This document shows positions 1 to 10,350 of a stretch of DNA of 64,000 nt, one piece after another (position 1 is the stretch's first letter; every line of letters begins with the position of its first letter). The position numbers and the translations under genes were made by a program. The notes under the pieces are model-generated. The model made no database searches and was not told the origin of the DNA. It saw nothing but the letters and a program-made list of their open reading frames with translations. The stretch spans positions 3,700,981 to 3,764,980 of the forward strand of contig CM119268.1 in assembly GCA_051294375.1 (NCBI GenBank). Direction: 5' to 3'. The DNA is from Paraspadella gotoi. Taxonomy: Eukaryota; Chaetognatha.

Positions 1-20
1 GAGAGAGAGAGAGAGAGAGA
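1..20. repeat. (GA)n microsatellite, cut by window start
   Basis: Perfect GA dinucleotides run from the first base and stop at the unique sequence beginning CTGAATATCG. The true length is unknown because the window edge truncates it. Confidence 0.95.
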
Positions 21-393
21 CTGAATATCGACGTTTCGGGTCAGTGCATGGAGAGAGTGAGGCTTTTAATAGAGAGAGTGATTGACACGAGGGTAAGTTG
101 ACAAGTCGCCATTTTCCAAATGGGAGTAAGGATTTCCGGGTGGGACGGTGAATGATCCAGATGTTAGTTCGGGACGAAATTGGGGTGAGGCAAATATTTG
201 GTAAAGACGGTGAGGTGAAAGTGTCTAAAATGTGAGATCATTTTAGTCGTGAGCTCAAATAGCAAGAGTTTTAGTAAAGAGTTGAATTTATTTAGTTTGT
301 TTTGTCAGTTAGTTTAATTAATTAATTTAAAGGAAGATGGGAGAGGGTTGAAATAACAAGAGCGCTTTAATCAGTGTTCGATACTGCATAGAC
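21..393. other. Unique intergenic DNA, nothing recognised
   Basis: About 370 bases of mixed composition with no open frame worth reporting, no repeat unit and no recognisable motif apart from one CGCCATTTT word near 109, a word that recurs elsewhere in the window. Confidence 0.5.
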
Positions 394-404
394 GCGTGGC
401 CTGG

Positions 405-905
405 TACTTTACTTCTCTCTTCTTCCTTCTCTTCTTCCTAATTCTCATCTTCCTCCTTATCCCCCTCTTCATCCTCCTCCTATTCTTCCTCCTNNNNNNN
501 NNNNNNNNNNNNNNNNNNTCATACCTCCTCCTCTTTCCTCTCCTTCTTTCCTCTTCCGTATTCCTCTTCGCTCAATCTCCTCCTCCTGCCCCCGTTTTGG
601 GATCCTCTTCCTCCATTCCTCCTCCTAATCACTCCTCGTCTTCCTTCCTCTTTTCTATTTCTCTTTCCTTTTTCTCCTTTCTATGCCTCCTCCTCTTTCT
701 TCCTCTCTTTCCTTTCCTATTCTCCTTCTCATCCTTCCTCGTGTTACGTGAGCATGGCATAATTAGTGGGTTTCATTGGTGCCCCCGTTTTTTTGACTCC
801 TCTCCGTCTTCCTCACTCCCCCCTCCTCATCCTTCTTCCGTCCTCCTCTTTCAATTCCTTCCTCTCCTCTTTCCCTTCCACCACCCTTCCTTTTTTCCTT
901 TTTTC
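405..905. repeat. (TCC/TTC)n polypyrimidine tract with a 25-N gap
   Basis: A degenerate TCC/TTCC-rich run, interrupted by N at 494-518. The plus-strand frame of about 190 codons across it translates to L/F/S/P runs, which is expected from pyrimidine triplets and is not evidence for a protein. Confidence 0.8.
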
Positions 906-1499
906 TCATGTCGAACTGCCGGAAAAAGCTGCGGTGATTTAGAGACGATGGGCCTTATTTCCGTATAACACTGTTTATCTTTCTAAGCTTTACTTTTGTT
1001 TAGGACCAAACCTTATAGCGCACAGGGCAGACAGAGGAAGCATGGACAGGATAATTGACAGGACAGATAGACAGGAAAACCTTTTTTATAAGTTCGGCTT
1101 TTGGTAGGAAGGGACCCTCTCAAATAGATCGATTTTACATGCTCGCGGTAGGGGTTCGGAGTGTGGGGTGCGAAATAGGGGAGAATGTTAAAGAGATGCG
1201 CAAGGCAAAGAAGGCGGTTATAGGGGAGGATAAAAGGCGTTCGGAGGAAAGAAGACAAAGAAGGCGGAGGAAAGGAGGCTTGACGGGAAGGAGGCTGAGG
1301 GAAAGGAGGCTGAGGAAAGTGAGTGCGGAGGATAAGAGGAAGGGGGCGGGTCGGGAGGGGCGGCGTGTGGGTAGGATAAGGATTGCGGAGGAATAGGGAG
1401 GCGGAAGAAAGAAGGTAAAAAAAGTTGGAGGGAAAGAGTGCGGATTATGGGAAAGGAGGCTGATGGTTAGGAGGCGAATGGGAAGAGTGCGGAGGGCAC

Positions 1500-1740
1500 G
1501 ATTAGAGCGAGGCGTTTTTAGGCCGCCCAGCTCTTCCATTCGCCGTTCGTTGCTGCCTCCTCCTCATTCCTCGCTCCTCTCCCTTCCGGCAACCCTTCAG
1601 GAGTGAGACCAGGGGATTTCACTCTCTCTGGCTTCAGCTCTCTGGGAGTTGGGCAGGTCGCGCGCTCACCACCAGAGTCGGGGCACCAGATCCTCACTCC
1701 CTTCCTCTTATTGATTTTGTACATCATCGTCCAGTATTTA
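1500..1740. other. Locally GC-richer non-repetitive patch inside block A1
   Basis: Between purine-rich flanks lies about 240 bases of balanced composition with frames open on both strands (plus 1603-1887, minus 1518-1757). Neither translation resembles a family I know. The corresponding part of A2 is hidden in a gap, so the two copies cannot be compared. It may be unique sequence absent from A2 or simply unassembled there. Confidence 0.3.
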
Positions 1741-3260
1741 GACGTTATTAGGATCATATCTTTACTTACTGTTTTTCCTGATGAGGAGCTGTCGTATTAC
1801 CTTTTAGTGATGACCCATTCTTCGCAGTGGAGGAAGAAGAAAAGAGAGGGAGGAAAGAAGGTGAGGAAAGGAGCAGATGAAGAGTAGGGAAAAAAGAGTT
1901 GCGGGCGAAAGGAGGCGGGCCACGGGTACGATAGTGAGGCTGTGAGGGGACGGGAAAGGAGGCAGCAGGGAAAAAAAGGAAAGAGGCGTGAGAAAGAGCG
2001 GGCCGGGGGAGGGAAGGAGGCGGATAAAAAGAGGCTGGAGGGGAAAGCTGAGCGCGGCCGGAAGAGGAAGCAGAACCAGAGGAAAGTGAAGGCGACAAGA
2101 GGCGGGGCGCTAGCCGGGGGGGCTGAGGGGGAGATGGGAAAAAGAGGCAGCGAGGAGAAGAAGAGGCCGGGGCGGAGGAGAGCATAGGCGGAGCGGTAAG
2201 GAGGCGAAAAGAAAAATGAATGGCGGAGGGGCGGAGAAGGGGCCTGGGTATCGGGGCTCGTACATTGTCAGAGAGCTTGATCGAAATCTCGGCACGGTGC
2301 TTTCAAGTATACTGGTCTGGGGGCAAGATGGTATCGAAGCTTGATAGGTCTGGTCGTGATGTACGTCGGCCTCGGCCGTTAGCATAATCGGGAATGGAAC
2401 CACTTAGAATCCGCTTCAGGCGATCAACTTCCCAACCAAAAAAAAAAAAAATATGAGGGGAGAACGGAAGAGGAGATGAGGAGGAGGCGAGGGGAGGAGG
2501 AGTAGGTGGAGGAGGAGGAGGGACAGATGCCGAACAGTAACACGAGATAAGAATACCCATTAAGAAATGAGTTTTTGATTGAGGGAAATGTGTAGGAGAG
2601 GAGAGACGGTGGTCTGGAAGAAAAGAGTGTTTTTTAAAAAAGAATCAGGGTTTAGGTAGGAAATAAAAGGAAAAAGAGAGAAATAAAAAAAGTGTATTGC
2701 TCTCTCAAGGAAAACATAAAGACCCGGTCGCGAGAGAAGTAAAAAGCTGGGTAGGGGCGACTTCAGTGTAATTATATTTTTTCTAGCTCAACAGAGTCAT
2801 TCAGCTCAATAAGTATTAAAGAAAGATAAAGGTATAAGAAAGACGGAAGAAGGAGAGACGGCACGATTAGTAAAATAGAAAGATCCGAAGTATAAGAAGA
2901 CTTAAGAAAGAGGTAAGGAATAGAGGATACGGAAACCGGAGGGACCCGAAGAAAGAAGAGAAAGGACTCGATACAATAATTTACCCCGACAGTTGTAAAA
3001 TCTCTAAGTAGTACAACAGTTGTAATCGTGACTAGAACTGAGGGGCCAAATACCAAAAGAAATAACGACAATAAAACAAGAAATATCGGAGAAAGTAAAC
3101 GAGATGAAAAACGGACAACGAAACGAAGCGGTGGTAGAGCATGTGTGGCGCAGAACGAGTGGCCGGAAAAGTTAAACAATTGGAATAGCGAAGAACCCGG
3201 ATTCTCCGCATTTTCATCTTCTAATTTTCTTCTTTTGCTTTCTTACTAGGGGAGTCCTCT

Positions 3261-3499
3261 CTCTCTGCTCTTCTCTCTCTCTCTGTCTCTCCTTCGTCCT
3301 TTCTCTACCTCTCTCTCTTCGTTCGTCTCTCTGTGCTCTCTCTCGTCGTCTTCTCTCTCTCTCTCTCTCTCTCCTCGTCTCTCTCTCTCTTGGCTTCGTT
3401 TTCTCTTGTGGTTTGTGTTTGTGGTGTTTTTGATTTATATTGACTTTCTTGGGCCTCGCCAGCAGATGGGAGTGCGAAGAAGAGAGAGAGAGAGATCAG
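3261..3499. repeat. (CT)n-rich junction between block A copies
   Basis: CT dinucleotides with a few G interruptions (best run about 3353-3372), followed by a short TG-rich patch. The junction of the two A copies falls here, the same pattern as other block junctions in the window. Confidence 0.7.
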
Positions 3500-3912
3500 A
3501 GAGAAGTCTCTCTGCTTTTCTTTCCTCTTCCTCATCCCCCTCCTCATCCTCTTCCTCCTCCTCTTCCAATTCCTCCTCCTCCTCTTCCTCCACCTTCCTT
3601 TTCCACTTTTTCTCATTCGAACTCCGAAAAAGCGTGATTTAAACGACTGGGCCTTTTTCCGTAACACTTTTATCTTTCTAAGCTTACTTTTTTTAGGACA
3701 AACCTATAGACGCACAGACAGACAGAGGAAGAGACAGATAATTAGACAGACAGATAGACAGAAAACCTTTTTATAAAGTCGCTTTGGTAGAAGGGACCCC
3801 TCAAAAGATCGATACAGCTCTGAGGTAGGGGTTCAGGAGTGGGGTGCAAAGGGAGAAGGTAAGAAGGCGGAGGAAAGAAGGCGGAGGCGGAGGAGAAAAG
3901 GCGGAGGAAAGA

Positions 3913-4851
3913 NNNNNNNNNNNNNNNNNNNNNNNNNNNNNNNNNNNNNNNNNNNNNNNNNNNNNNNNNNNNNNNNNNNNNNNNNNNNNNNNNNNNNNNN
4001 NNNNNNNNNNNNNNNNNNNNNNNNNNNNNNNNNNNNNNNNNNNNNNNNNNNNNNNNNNNNNNNNNNNNNNNNNNNNNNNNNNNNNNNNNNNNNNNNNNNN
4101 NNNNNNNNNNNNNNNNNNNNNNNNNNNNNNNNNNNNNNNNNNNNNNNNNNNNNNNNNNNNNNNNNNNNNNNNNNNNNNNNNNNNNNNNNNNNNNNNNNNN
4201 NNNNNNNNNNNNNNNNNNNNNNNNNNNNNNNNNNNNNNNNNNNNNNNNNNNNNNNNNNNNNNNNNNNNNNNNNNNNNNNNNNNNNNNNNNNNNNNNNNNN
4301 NNNNNNNNNNNNNNNNNNNNNNNNNNNNNNNNNNNNNNNNNNNNNNNNNNNNNNNNNNNNNNNNNNNNNNNNNNNNNNNNNNNNNNNNNNNNNNNNNNNN
4401 NNNNNNNNNNNNNNNNNNNNNNNNNNNNNNNNNNNNNNNNNNNNNNNNNNNNNNNNNNNNNNNNNNNNNNNNNNNNNNNNNNNNNNNNNNNNNNNNNNNN
4501 NNNNNNNNNNNNNNNNNNNNNNNNNNNNNNNNNNNNNNNNNNNNNNNNNNNNNNNNNNNNNNNNNNNNNNNNNNNNNNNNNNNNNNNNNNNNNNNNNNNN
4601 NNNNNNNNNNNNNNNNNNNNNNNNNNNNNNNNNNNNNNNNNNNNNNNNNNNNNNNNNNNNNNNNNNNNNNNNNNNNNNNNNNNNNNNNNNNNNNNNNNNN
4701 NNNNNNNNNNNNNNNNNNNNNNNNNNNNNNNNNNNNNNNNNNNNNNNNNNNNNNNNNNNNNNNNNNNNNNNNNNNNNNNNNNNNNNNNNNNNNNNNNNNN
4801 NNNNNNNNNNNNNNNNNNNNNNNNNNNNNNNNNNNNNNNNNNNNNNNNNNN
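3913..4851. other. Assembly gap, 939 N
   Basis: Run of N. By colinearity with copy A1, the missing sequence should correspond to about 1190-2475. The flanking bases are GA/GGC-rich, which explains the assembly break. Confidence 0.95.
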
Positions 4852-5094
4852 GAGGAGGAGGAGGAGGAGGAGGAAAGACCGAACAGAACAACGAGAAAGA
4901 ATACCCAAAAAAATGAGTTTTTGATTGAGGAAATGTGAGAGAAAAGAGGTTTAAAAAGAACAGGATTATAGAAATAAAAAGGGAAAAAACAAGAAGAAAA
5001 AAAGTGATTCTTAAGGAAAAAACCGGGAGAGAAGTAAAGTGTAGGCGACTTCAGTGCAATTTATTTTTTCAGCTCACAGAGCATTCAGAATAAG

Positions 5095-5097
5095 ATA

Positions 5098-5180
<83 letters not shown>
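5095..5180 (+). repeat. (GAAA)n microsatellite
   Basis: Over twenty perfect GAAA tetramers. The matching position in copy A1 (about 2820-2920) is not a GAAA array but degenerate AAGA-rich DNA. Confidence 0.95.
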
Positions 5181-5181
<1 letters not shown>

Positions 5182-5374
5182 CCGACAAAAAAACCCCGAC
5201 AGTTGTAAAAACTCTAAAGAGTAACAAACATTGTATCGTAGAGAACGAGGCAAAACAAAAAAACGACAATAAAAACAAGAAACATCGAGGAAAGTAAACG
5301 AGAGAAAACGACAACGAAAACAAGCGGGAGAACGAGTGCGAGAACGAGTNNNNNNNNNNNNNNNNNNNNNNNNN

Positions 5375-6010
5375 TGGAAGATCGTCCACGTAAAAGTTAA
5401 AGATGTTTGGACTGATTATCCCTCCCTGTGCGTGCACCTTTTTGCAGCGTTAGCTGTTTGAGATATAGTGTTGCCCGTCAACAACATGTCATTCTCTCTC
5501 TTTGTAAGTATGAATGATTATTCTTATCAGCTCTCTCTGGATATCTGGCTTTAAACAATTTTTAATATGAGGCCACGCCTCCACATTGAGTTAAAAGCGA
5601 CAGAGAAATCTAAAAAGCAACAGCCAATGGCAGTGCACTTTTCTTTTTCCGGAAACCCAGAGTTGATATCTCTTACGAGTCTTACTACATTCTTCATTGA
5701 GCACCCTATTTTTTTCATGTAAGCCAGATTGAGAGACCGCAGTAGTCCCTAAAGAAGTTGGATGTATTTAAACCAAAGCTGTTTCTTGATCACGTCTTTC
5801 CAGTATATTTTCCAACAACCCGATATTAAGCTTATAGGACGATAGCTTTTTACACAATGCAGTGGATTTTTGCCAGGCTTGTGGAGCATTCTCTTCAGGT
5901 TCTGAAGTCGCTTCCAGTTATTGAGGAAACAGACCCCTTCATGAGACCAGCTTTCATATTTCTACCAGCGCAAAATAATTCATTAAATGGGAGACTTGTT
6001 CAGCATAACT
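5375..6010 (-). pseudogene. Reverse transcriptase fragment of LINE ORF2
   Basis: Three RT blocks are readable on the minus strand. KPGKNPLHCVKSYRPISL (5880-5827) matches the PKPGK...SYRPISLLS block that opens LINE RTs. FLDFSVAFNSMW (5616-5581) is motif A with its catalytic Asp at 5608-5610. QGGIISPNIFNFYVDDLP (5428-5375) is motif B; its YVDD is the end of that motif and not the catalytic YADD box. The first two blocks share a frame interrupted by one TAG. The third is in another frame, with stops between, so at least one indel has occurred. The fragment ends at the N-gap. It would have copied the element RNA at a nicked target site when intact. Confidence 0.9.
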
Positions 6011-7030
6011 GGTAATCCCATCCTTTACCAGGTGCAAGATCAGTTTTTAGATTTCTGTATAAAGCTGATGACGCGTTTCGACATTGCAAATTTGCTAGTT
6101 TCTGATTCATGATTGTTCATTGTTGGTTTAGAAGATTCTGGTGCTGATTTATTGAAGTTCGTCCAACTTCAGACAAAAACCCCTGGGTTTTTTATGTTTG
6201 GTTCAGGCATGGCATGTACCGTCTTCCATTCTTTCTGCAAAAGGTCTCTAACTTTTCTCTTTTTGTGCTGTGCATGTGCCTGATTCTTTTGAAGCATGCA
6301 GTTCCGCCTGTCACCACCACCTCTGCTCCTTTGTACCCCAATAATATCATTGATTAGTCTCCACCTTTTTTATTTTCCGCTAGTCAACTTGCCTTTTCAA
6401 TTTTTTGACATATGCTTTGTTCATAAAAGATATTTATCTTTCTGTTTAGTCTTTCTTGTGAGCTTCACGGGAGAGTATAATTGAAATTCATGTCTCCATT
6501 TTATTTTTTCAGATTTGTCAAACTATTGAAGTGTCTTTGTCTCGATTCTCTTTATGCCATTGAGCGTTTTCTTGGTCTATGCTTTATTGTCATTAAAAGA
6601 GAGTTGCACCCATTCCTAGATGGATTTATGCACTCGATTCGCTTTCTTTTTTTGCTTGCTGGACAATTTTGCTCCAGGTCTTCAAAACCTTATCTTCTTG
6701 TATTTGTTGCTTTTCCAGGAGTCTTCGTTCAATTGGAACATTCCCAAAATTCTTTCCAACCATATATTGTTGAAATTTGTGTACAAAAATCGAGTTTAGT
6801 TTATGCTTTCCTCGTATTTATTATCATTTTAATATGGATTTATTTGTTAGGCTTGCAAGTGATCACTGCCTACGGTCATCTAAAACTTCATAACCTTCTA
6901 CTTTGCTTCACAAGTATCATTGTTACAAAAAAACATAGTTCTAAGACATTCCATCTCCGTTTATTTTTACTTATGCTATGTTGCAAGGTCAGTGTGTATG
7001 TTATTAAGTTGGTTTTTGACAACTAGTTTA
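6011..7030 (-). pseudogene. Decayed linker between LINE endonuclease and RT
   Basis: Position and length fit the poorly conserved linker of LINE ORF2. The minus-strand translation is broken by many stops but contains basic, charged stretches typical of that linker. A 181-codon open frame exists on the opposite strand (6481-7026) with hydrophobic F/L-rich content. I read it as a shadow, because the flanking recognisable motifs are all on the minus strand. Confidence 0.5.
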
Positions 7031-7039
7031 CCAAATGCT

Positions 7040-7400
7040 CGGCCGGGCAGCAGAATCAAGTTCTGGCCCCTAAGTATTTTGGAAGAGAGTTAAAGTCCCC
7101 AATACGGATTTTATGTTTCGAGTTTTAAACCCCACTCCATCTTCAATTAAAGTCTTCAGGAAGTTGGTGGCCCGGGGTGATTGTACAGATGTGCCCTATG
7201 ATTAGATTTTCTCCCCTCTGCGGGATGAATTTCTGCGATCAGCCCTCATTTAATTTTAGCTTTCTTCCATTTCACGGGCAAACTGAAGTCTTTTGGGCAC
7301 CCCTATACAGACACCGCTTTGCCTGATGTATGGATTATTGGCATTATTTTTCAATATAAATTTAAAGTTTTTAAATCTAAGGTGTTTACATTTGTGTTCT
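7040..7400 (-). pseudogene. Endonuclease (APE-type) remnant of LINE ORF2
   Basis: On the minus strand, SGVCIGVPKRLQF (7318-7280) resembles the GGVxIxV strand of APE-like endonucleases. About 180 bases further on, RIGDFNS followed by LPKYLGAR has GDFN at 7100-7089, the conserved metal/DNA-contact box of this family, spaced before a YLGA/LWGA-like segment as expected. The frame between the two is broken. The endonuclease would have nicked the target DNA to prime reverse transcription. Confidence 0.65.
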
Positions 7401-7548
7401 GATATCGTTAAAGACAAGTTAAAAGACGTTTTTTTCTCGACATTTTCCGCTACAAATTTTTTAGCTCAGTTAGTCGTGTAGGATTCTCATTAGTATTTAA
7501 GCATCAAAATACAGAAAATTATTGTAATCCATTCCATTGCTTGCTGCT

Positions 7549-7870
7549 TTACCTTTCTCGGTTGCACTCCGATTCAGATGGTATTTTTGTTTGCTTTGTT
7601 CGTAGCGATTGGCTCTTTGAAGGTCTCTTCCAATTACTGAGTCTCCTTCCTTCTGTGAGAAGTTGACTACTGGGACAGGATTTGTCAGAGTCTGACGTTA
7701 CATAGAGTGAAACATTTGTCAGAGGCTTTGTTTTCATTGCTCGCAGTATTCCCAGAAAGCGGAGGCATATCTGTCAGCCCAACAGAACTTATTTTGCAGT
7801 GTTGTTGTTGGAATTTGGAGAGCGGGATCTTTATTGTTATTCTGATGTTATTGTCCAACCTCAGAAACAC
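7549..7870 (-). pseudogene. LINE segment between ORF1 and ORF2, hydrophilic remnant
   Basis: Two overlapping minus-strand frames (7549-7737 and 7685-7870) translate to Ser/Lys/Thr/Gln-rich, hydrophilic sequence, as is usual for the C-terminal tail of LINE ORF1 after the zinc knuckles. No motif is decisive. The assignment is by position only. Confidence 0.35.
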
Positions 7871-8019
7871 TTTTGGATACGTTATTGCTCACAAACATGG
7901 CTCTGTTTTGAAGCTTTTCACCATATTTTCGCTCAGGGTCCAGAGAAATGAGGTCGGTGAGATTTTTTCTTTTTCTTTTGTCGAAAATTCCCGAACCAGC
8001 AGGCAGTAGTTAAAATATA

Positions 8020-8640
8020 TTGTGTAAGGTTCTGATTCAGAAATTGTGTTTTTGTTTTTACAGAATTCTGCATAGGAGGGTTTTAACCAAAGGTGGTTTG
8101 TTGAGTATTGTCCTTCCTCTTTCTGGGGCTTTTATGGCTTCTGAAGTGACATTGCACCTGTACTCGAGATTTAAGTATGCCGTCTCTCCGACAGTTGTAC
8201 TTTCCAATGGCTAATGGATTTGCACTCTTTGCTGGCTAGTGTTTGCCACACCTAACAACCGGAGACAGAGTTGTTCTCTTTCAGGACAGGTTCTACTGCC
8301 GTGACCAAAACCTTTGACACCGGTAAACACTGAAGGCTCCGCCGCATTTTGCTAGTGGCACAAAATTGTGATTTTTTGAAGTACCATTCTGTAACCTCTC
8401 ATTCAAAAGCTATATGCTAGCCGATTCAGCAGAGGTTAGACCACGACTTTTAACGTTTCCAGAGTTTTCGCCACCTTTGGTAGACGAAACCATTCGCTTT
8501 ATTGATTCCACCCCAAAGCACCTCCTGTTAAATGGACCTCTGGATTTAATGAAGTCATCTCACCATATCAGGTTCGAGCACTCGCGACAACATGACAATA
8601 AATTTTGTATGGCATTTTTAGCCATTTAACCTCCCTTCGG
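8020..8640 (-). pseudogene. LINE ORF1 (gag-like) remnant with CCHC knuckle
   Basis: Minus strand KGFGHGSRTCPE (8315-8280) is the middle of a gag-type knuckle as found in jockey-family ORF1 (CxxCQxFGHxxxxC). It is followed 24 bases later, after a one-base frame change, by VRCGKH (8256-8239), the CxRCGxxH start of the next knuckle. Upstream of the knuckle the minus strand gives a short Ser/Lys/Arg-rich reading. ORF1 proteins bind the element RNA. Frameshifts show this copy is not functional. Confidence 0.75.
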
Positions 8641-9000
8641 TAGTGACTTCTATACTCTTATTGAGACCAGTTTCTCTATTGTAAACAGAGTGTGAAGTCT
8701 TTATCATACGGACATTACGGTAGTAATATCCCCTTCCACTCAATAACTTTATTTTCACTGATACTGCCAGATCCTTTGTAGGTGTTTTGAATAAAGTTGC
8801 GAGGTTACACGAGATTCGTTAATAGTATCGGGGAACATCGGTTGAAATTATTAACTGAAATCATTTCTATGCGAGCTGTTTCTCAATCTTATGGAAATGA
8901 ATGTCAGTGATGTTCCAGTGTTAGATATTTTTCGGTTATTAACCCCACGCGCGTGTTATGACTTACTATTTGCATGTTTACGGTATCCAAAAGCCTTCCT
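8641..9000. other. No feature recognised; may include LINE 5' part
   Basis: Non-repetitive DNA between the LINE ORF1 remnant and a GA microsatellite. It could contain the N-terminal ORF1 or 5' UTR of the element, but no motif supports a boundary. Confidence 0.4.
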
Positions 9001-9013
9001 GAGAGAGAAGAGA

Positions 9014-9052
<39 letters not shown>
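9001..9052. repeat. (GA)n microsatellite
   Basis: GAGAGAAGAGAAG start, then a perfect GA run to about 9050. Confidence 0.95.
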
Positions 9053-9555
9053 CGTGTCTCCTATTAATAATTCATTCTTGCGGAAAAATCATCGACGTTT
9101 ATTGGAATGAGAGAAAGAAAGTTGAGATAAAAAAAACAAAACTGTAAAAGCCTATAAGAGATCAAACTGTTTACCGGTAAAAAACAGTAGATTACCTACG
9201 AATTAAATCATTCAAGTGATACATTTGCAAGAAACATTGTCAATCACAGTAAACTAATCAGGCGTCAACCAAAGAAAATAAAAGTAGTAAAAACCCAGTA
9301 AAATGTCGGGCAAAAGGGTTATCAATTATCACAACACAGTAACACTTCCCCCTTATCACTTCTCACTCATCACTTTTCACTCATCACTTGCGACTAGACT
9401 ATCAGTTCTCGAGGGAAGTGACGAATATCGATTTGAGACTTTAAAGCCACGCCCTTGTAACACACCCCATTTCTCCGCCACTCCCTCTAAGTGTCAAATC
9501 CACAACCGCTTCCTTTCGCCCAAAAAGTATCGACCCATAAATCACAAAATAAACG
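9053..9555. other. Unique DNA with a short TCACTCATCAC direct repeat
   Basis: AT-rich sequence. Around 9353-9395 a ~15-base unit (TCACTCATCACTTTT) is repeated about 2.5 times. A 93-codon plus-strand frame (9303-9584) runs across it without recognisable similarity. I do not call it a gene. Confidence 0.5.
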
Positions 9556-9780
9556 CAGTCGGCGCCGTCACCCACGACCTATGACGCCGCCCAGAGCCGA
9601 CGACGCCGCTCATATTCGACGCCCACAGCCTATGACACCGCCTACGGTCGACGCCCACACCTGATAACGCCGCCCACCGCCGACGATAGCGGCACAGCCA
9701 ATGCCATCGGTCAATGACGCTGCGCACAGCAGCCACCCACAGCCGTCGCCCTCAGTCGACGCTCACAAACGGCCACGGCG
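9556..9780. repeat. CpG-rich degenerate repeat (GACGCCGCCCACAGC-like)
   Basis: Imperfect units built on GACGCCGCC / CACAGCCGACG recur about every 25-35 bases (GACGCCGCCCAGAGCCGACG at 9582, GACACCGCCTACGGTCGACG at 9639, AACGCCGCCCACCGCCGACG at 9666). The stretch is much richer in C, G and CpG than its AT-rich neighbours. A similar vocabulary appears at 60780-60890. Confidence 0.7.
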
Positions 9781-9968
9781 TCATCGTCGCCATTTTGAAA
9801 TGATCGCGCGATTTTCTCTCGGCGCCGGAAATGGGGTTACGGTCTCTCCGACGGAGAAAATCTCGGCATTGTGGAGGCGGAAATGAGGTTCGGGAGCGTT
9901 TCCGGAGAATAGGAATCAAAGATGGCGGAAGTTTGGGGGGGACACGCCCACAATTTTTTTTTATTCTT
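9781..9968. promoter_or_regulatory. CpG-rich patch with YY1-like words, possible promoter (weak)
   Basis: CGCCATTTTG at about 9787 and AAAGATGGCGGAAG at about 9917 are in opposite orientations and resemble the metazoan YY1/TSS-associated word AAGATGGCGGC. CpG density is high. No downstream gene can be read because a 119-N gap follows. This is a composition and motif inference only. Confidence 0.2.
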
Positions 9969-10087
9969 NNNNNNNNNNNNNNNNNNNNNNNNNNNNNNNN
10001 NNNNNNNNNNNNNNNNNNNNNNNNNNNNNNNNNNNNNNNNNNNNNNNNNNNNNNNNNNNNNNNNNNNNNNNNNNNNNNNNNNNNNNN
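9969..10087. other. Assembly gap, 119 N
   Basis: Run of N, preceded by a T-rich tract. Confidence 0.95.
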
Positions 10088-10265
10088 TATTTTGTTTTCG
10101 TTTCAAAGTTTTAACTTTCATAAGTGACTTTTTTTAACTGCTTATCTCACGCCTTTTTATTCTTATCTCTCTCTCCCGGGGAGAAGATAACGACTCGTTT
10201 CACGAAATCCATCACCGTCGATTCACTTTCGGGATTCGTTTTTCTCTCACAGGATTCACGTGACA

Positions 10266-10350
10266 GGATCTCACAAAATCTCCTTCCCTGTTCACAAAAT
10301 CTCTTTTCCTGTTCACAAAATCTCTTTTCCCGGTGACAAAATCTCGTCTC
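10266..10350 (+). repeat. 21-bp tandem repeat, about 3.7 copies
   Basis: Units begin ACAAAATCTC and end in CCTGTTC or a close variant, spaced exactly 21 bases apart. The last copy is partial. The surrounding 200 bases carry further TCTCAC-type words, so the array may be more extended but decayed. Confidence 0.85.

Larger units (their letters stand above)
394..3260. repeat. Block A, copy 1 (noisy long direct repeat)
   Basis: Colinear with 3500-5349 in the same orientation. Anchors shared in order include the TCC-rich tract, the stretch CTTTCTAAGCTT (980s and 3670s), the GACAGACAG-rich stretch (1030-1075 and 3715-3765), GAGTTTTTGATTGAGG (about 2570 and 4915), GGCGACTTCAGTG (2756 and 5045) and CCCCGACAGTTGTAAAA (about 2983 and 5195). 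This copy is longer mainly because it carries many extra single bases relative to copy 2, which resembles uncorrected long-read sequence. Its interior (about 1190-2475) spans the part that copy 2 replaces with a 939-N gap. Open frames on both strands here are low-complexity translations and are not called as genes. Confidence 0.85.
3500..5349. repeat. Block A, copy 2 (cleaner long direct repeat)
   Basis: Same order of anchors as 394-3260 with fewer inserted bases. It includes the TCC tract (3517-3600), the GACA-rich stretch (3712-3763), a 939-N gap (3913-4851), a GAG-rich tract at 4852-4874, a (GAAA)n array and the terminal CCCCGACAGTTGTAAAA region. It ends at a 25-N gap beyond which an unrelated retrotransposon begins. 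Confidence 0.85.
5375..8640 (-). mobile_element. Decayed non-LTR retrotransposon (jockey/I-like LINE), 3' end lost at gap
   Basis: Read on the minus strand, the order is ORF1 zinc knuckle (8239-8315), endonuclease motifs (7318 down to about 7040), then reverse transcriptase (5883 down to 5375). This is the standard ORF1 - endonuclease - RT layout of jockey/CR1/I-type LINEs. The motifs lie in different frames and are separated by stops, so the copy is dead. The catalytic YADD box, thumb and 3' UTR should lie beyond 5375 but are replaced by a 25-N gap and unrelated block A sequence. The 5' end is not defined: homology is recognisable to about 8320 and plausible to 8640. No target site duplication can be seen. 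Clade assignment rests on architecture and motif style only. Confidence 0.85.

Noticed and set aside
1518-1887. Overlapping plus and minus frames in a GC-balanced patch of block A1
   Set aside because: Neither is recognisable, both are under 100 codons, and A1 is a noisy copy.
2240-2345. A frame reading GSYIVRELDRNLGTV, faintly like a retrotransposon integrase C-terminal segment
   Set aside because: Only about 35 codons, no flanking integrase motifs, and it sits in a noisy block copy.
5381-5392. YVDD as the catalytic YADD box of the reverse transcriptase
   Set aside because: It follows QGGIISPNIFNF directly, so it is the end of motif B (FNxYxDDL). The catalytic box should come about 30 residues later, beyond the gap.
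6481-7026. 181-codon hydrophobic plus-strand frame resembling a membrane protein
   Set aside because: It lies inside a LINE whose recognisable motifs are all on the minus strand. The F/L/I-rich reading is the complement of an A-rich LINE linker.
10266-10350. CRISPR-like repeat array
   Set aside because: Units are directly adjacent with no unique spacers, in a eukaryotic context. It is a minisatellite.
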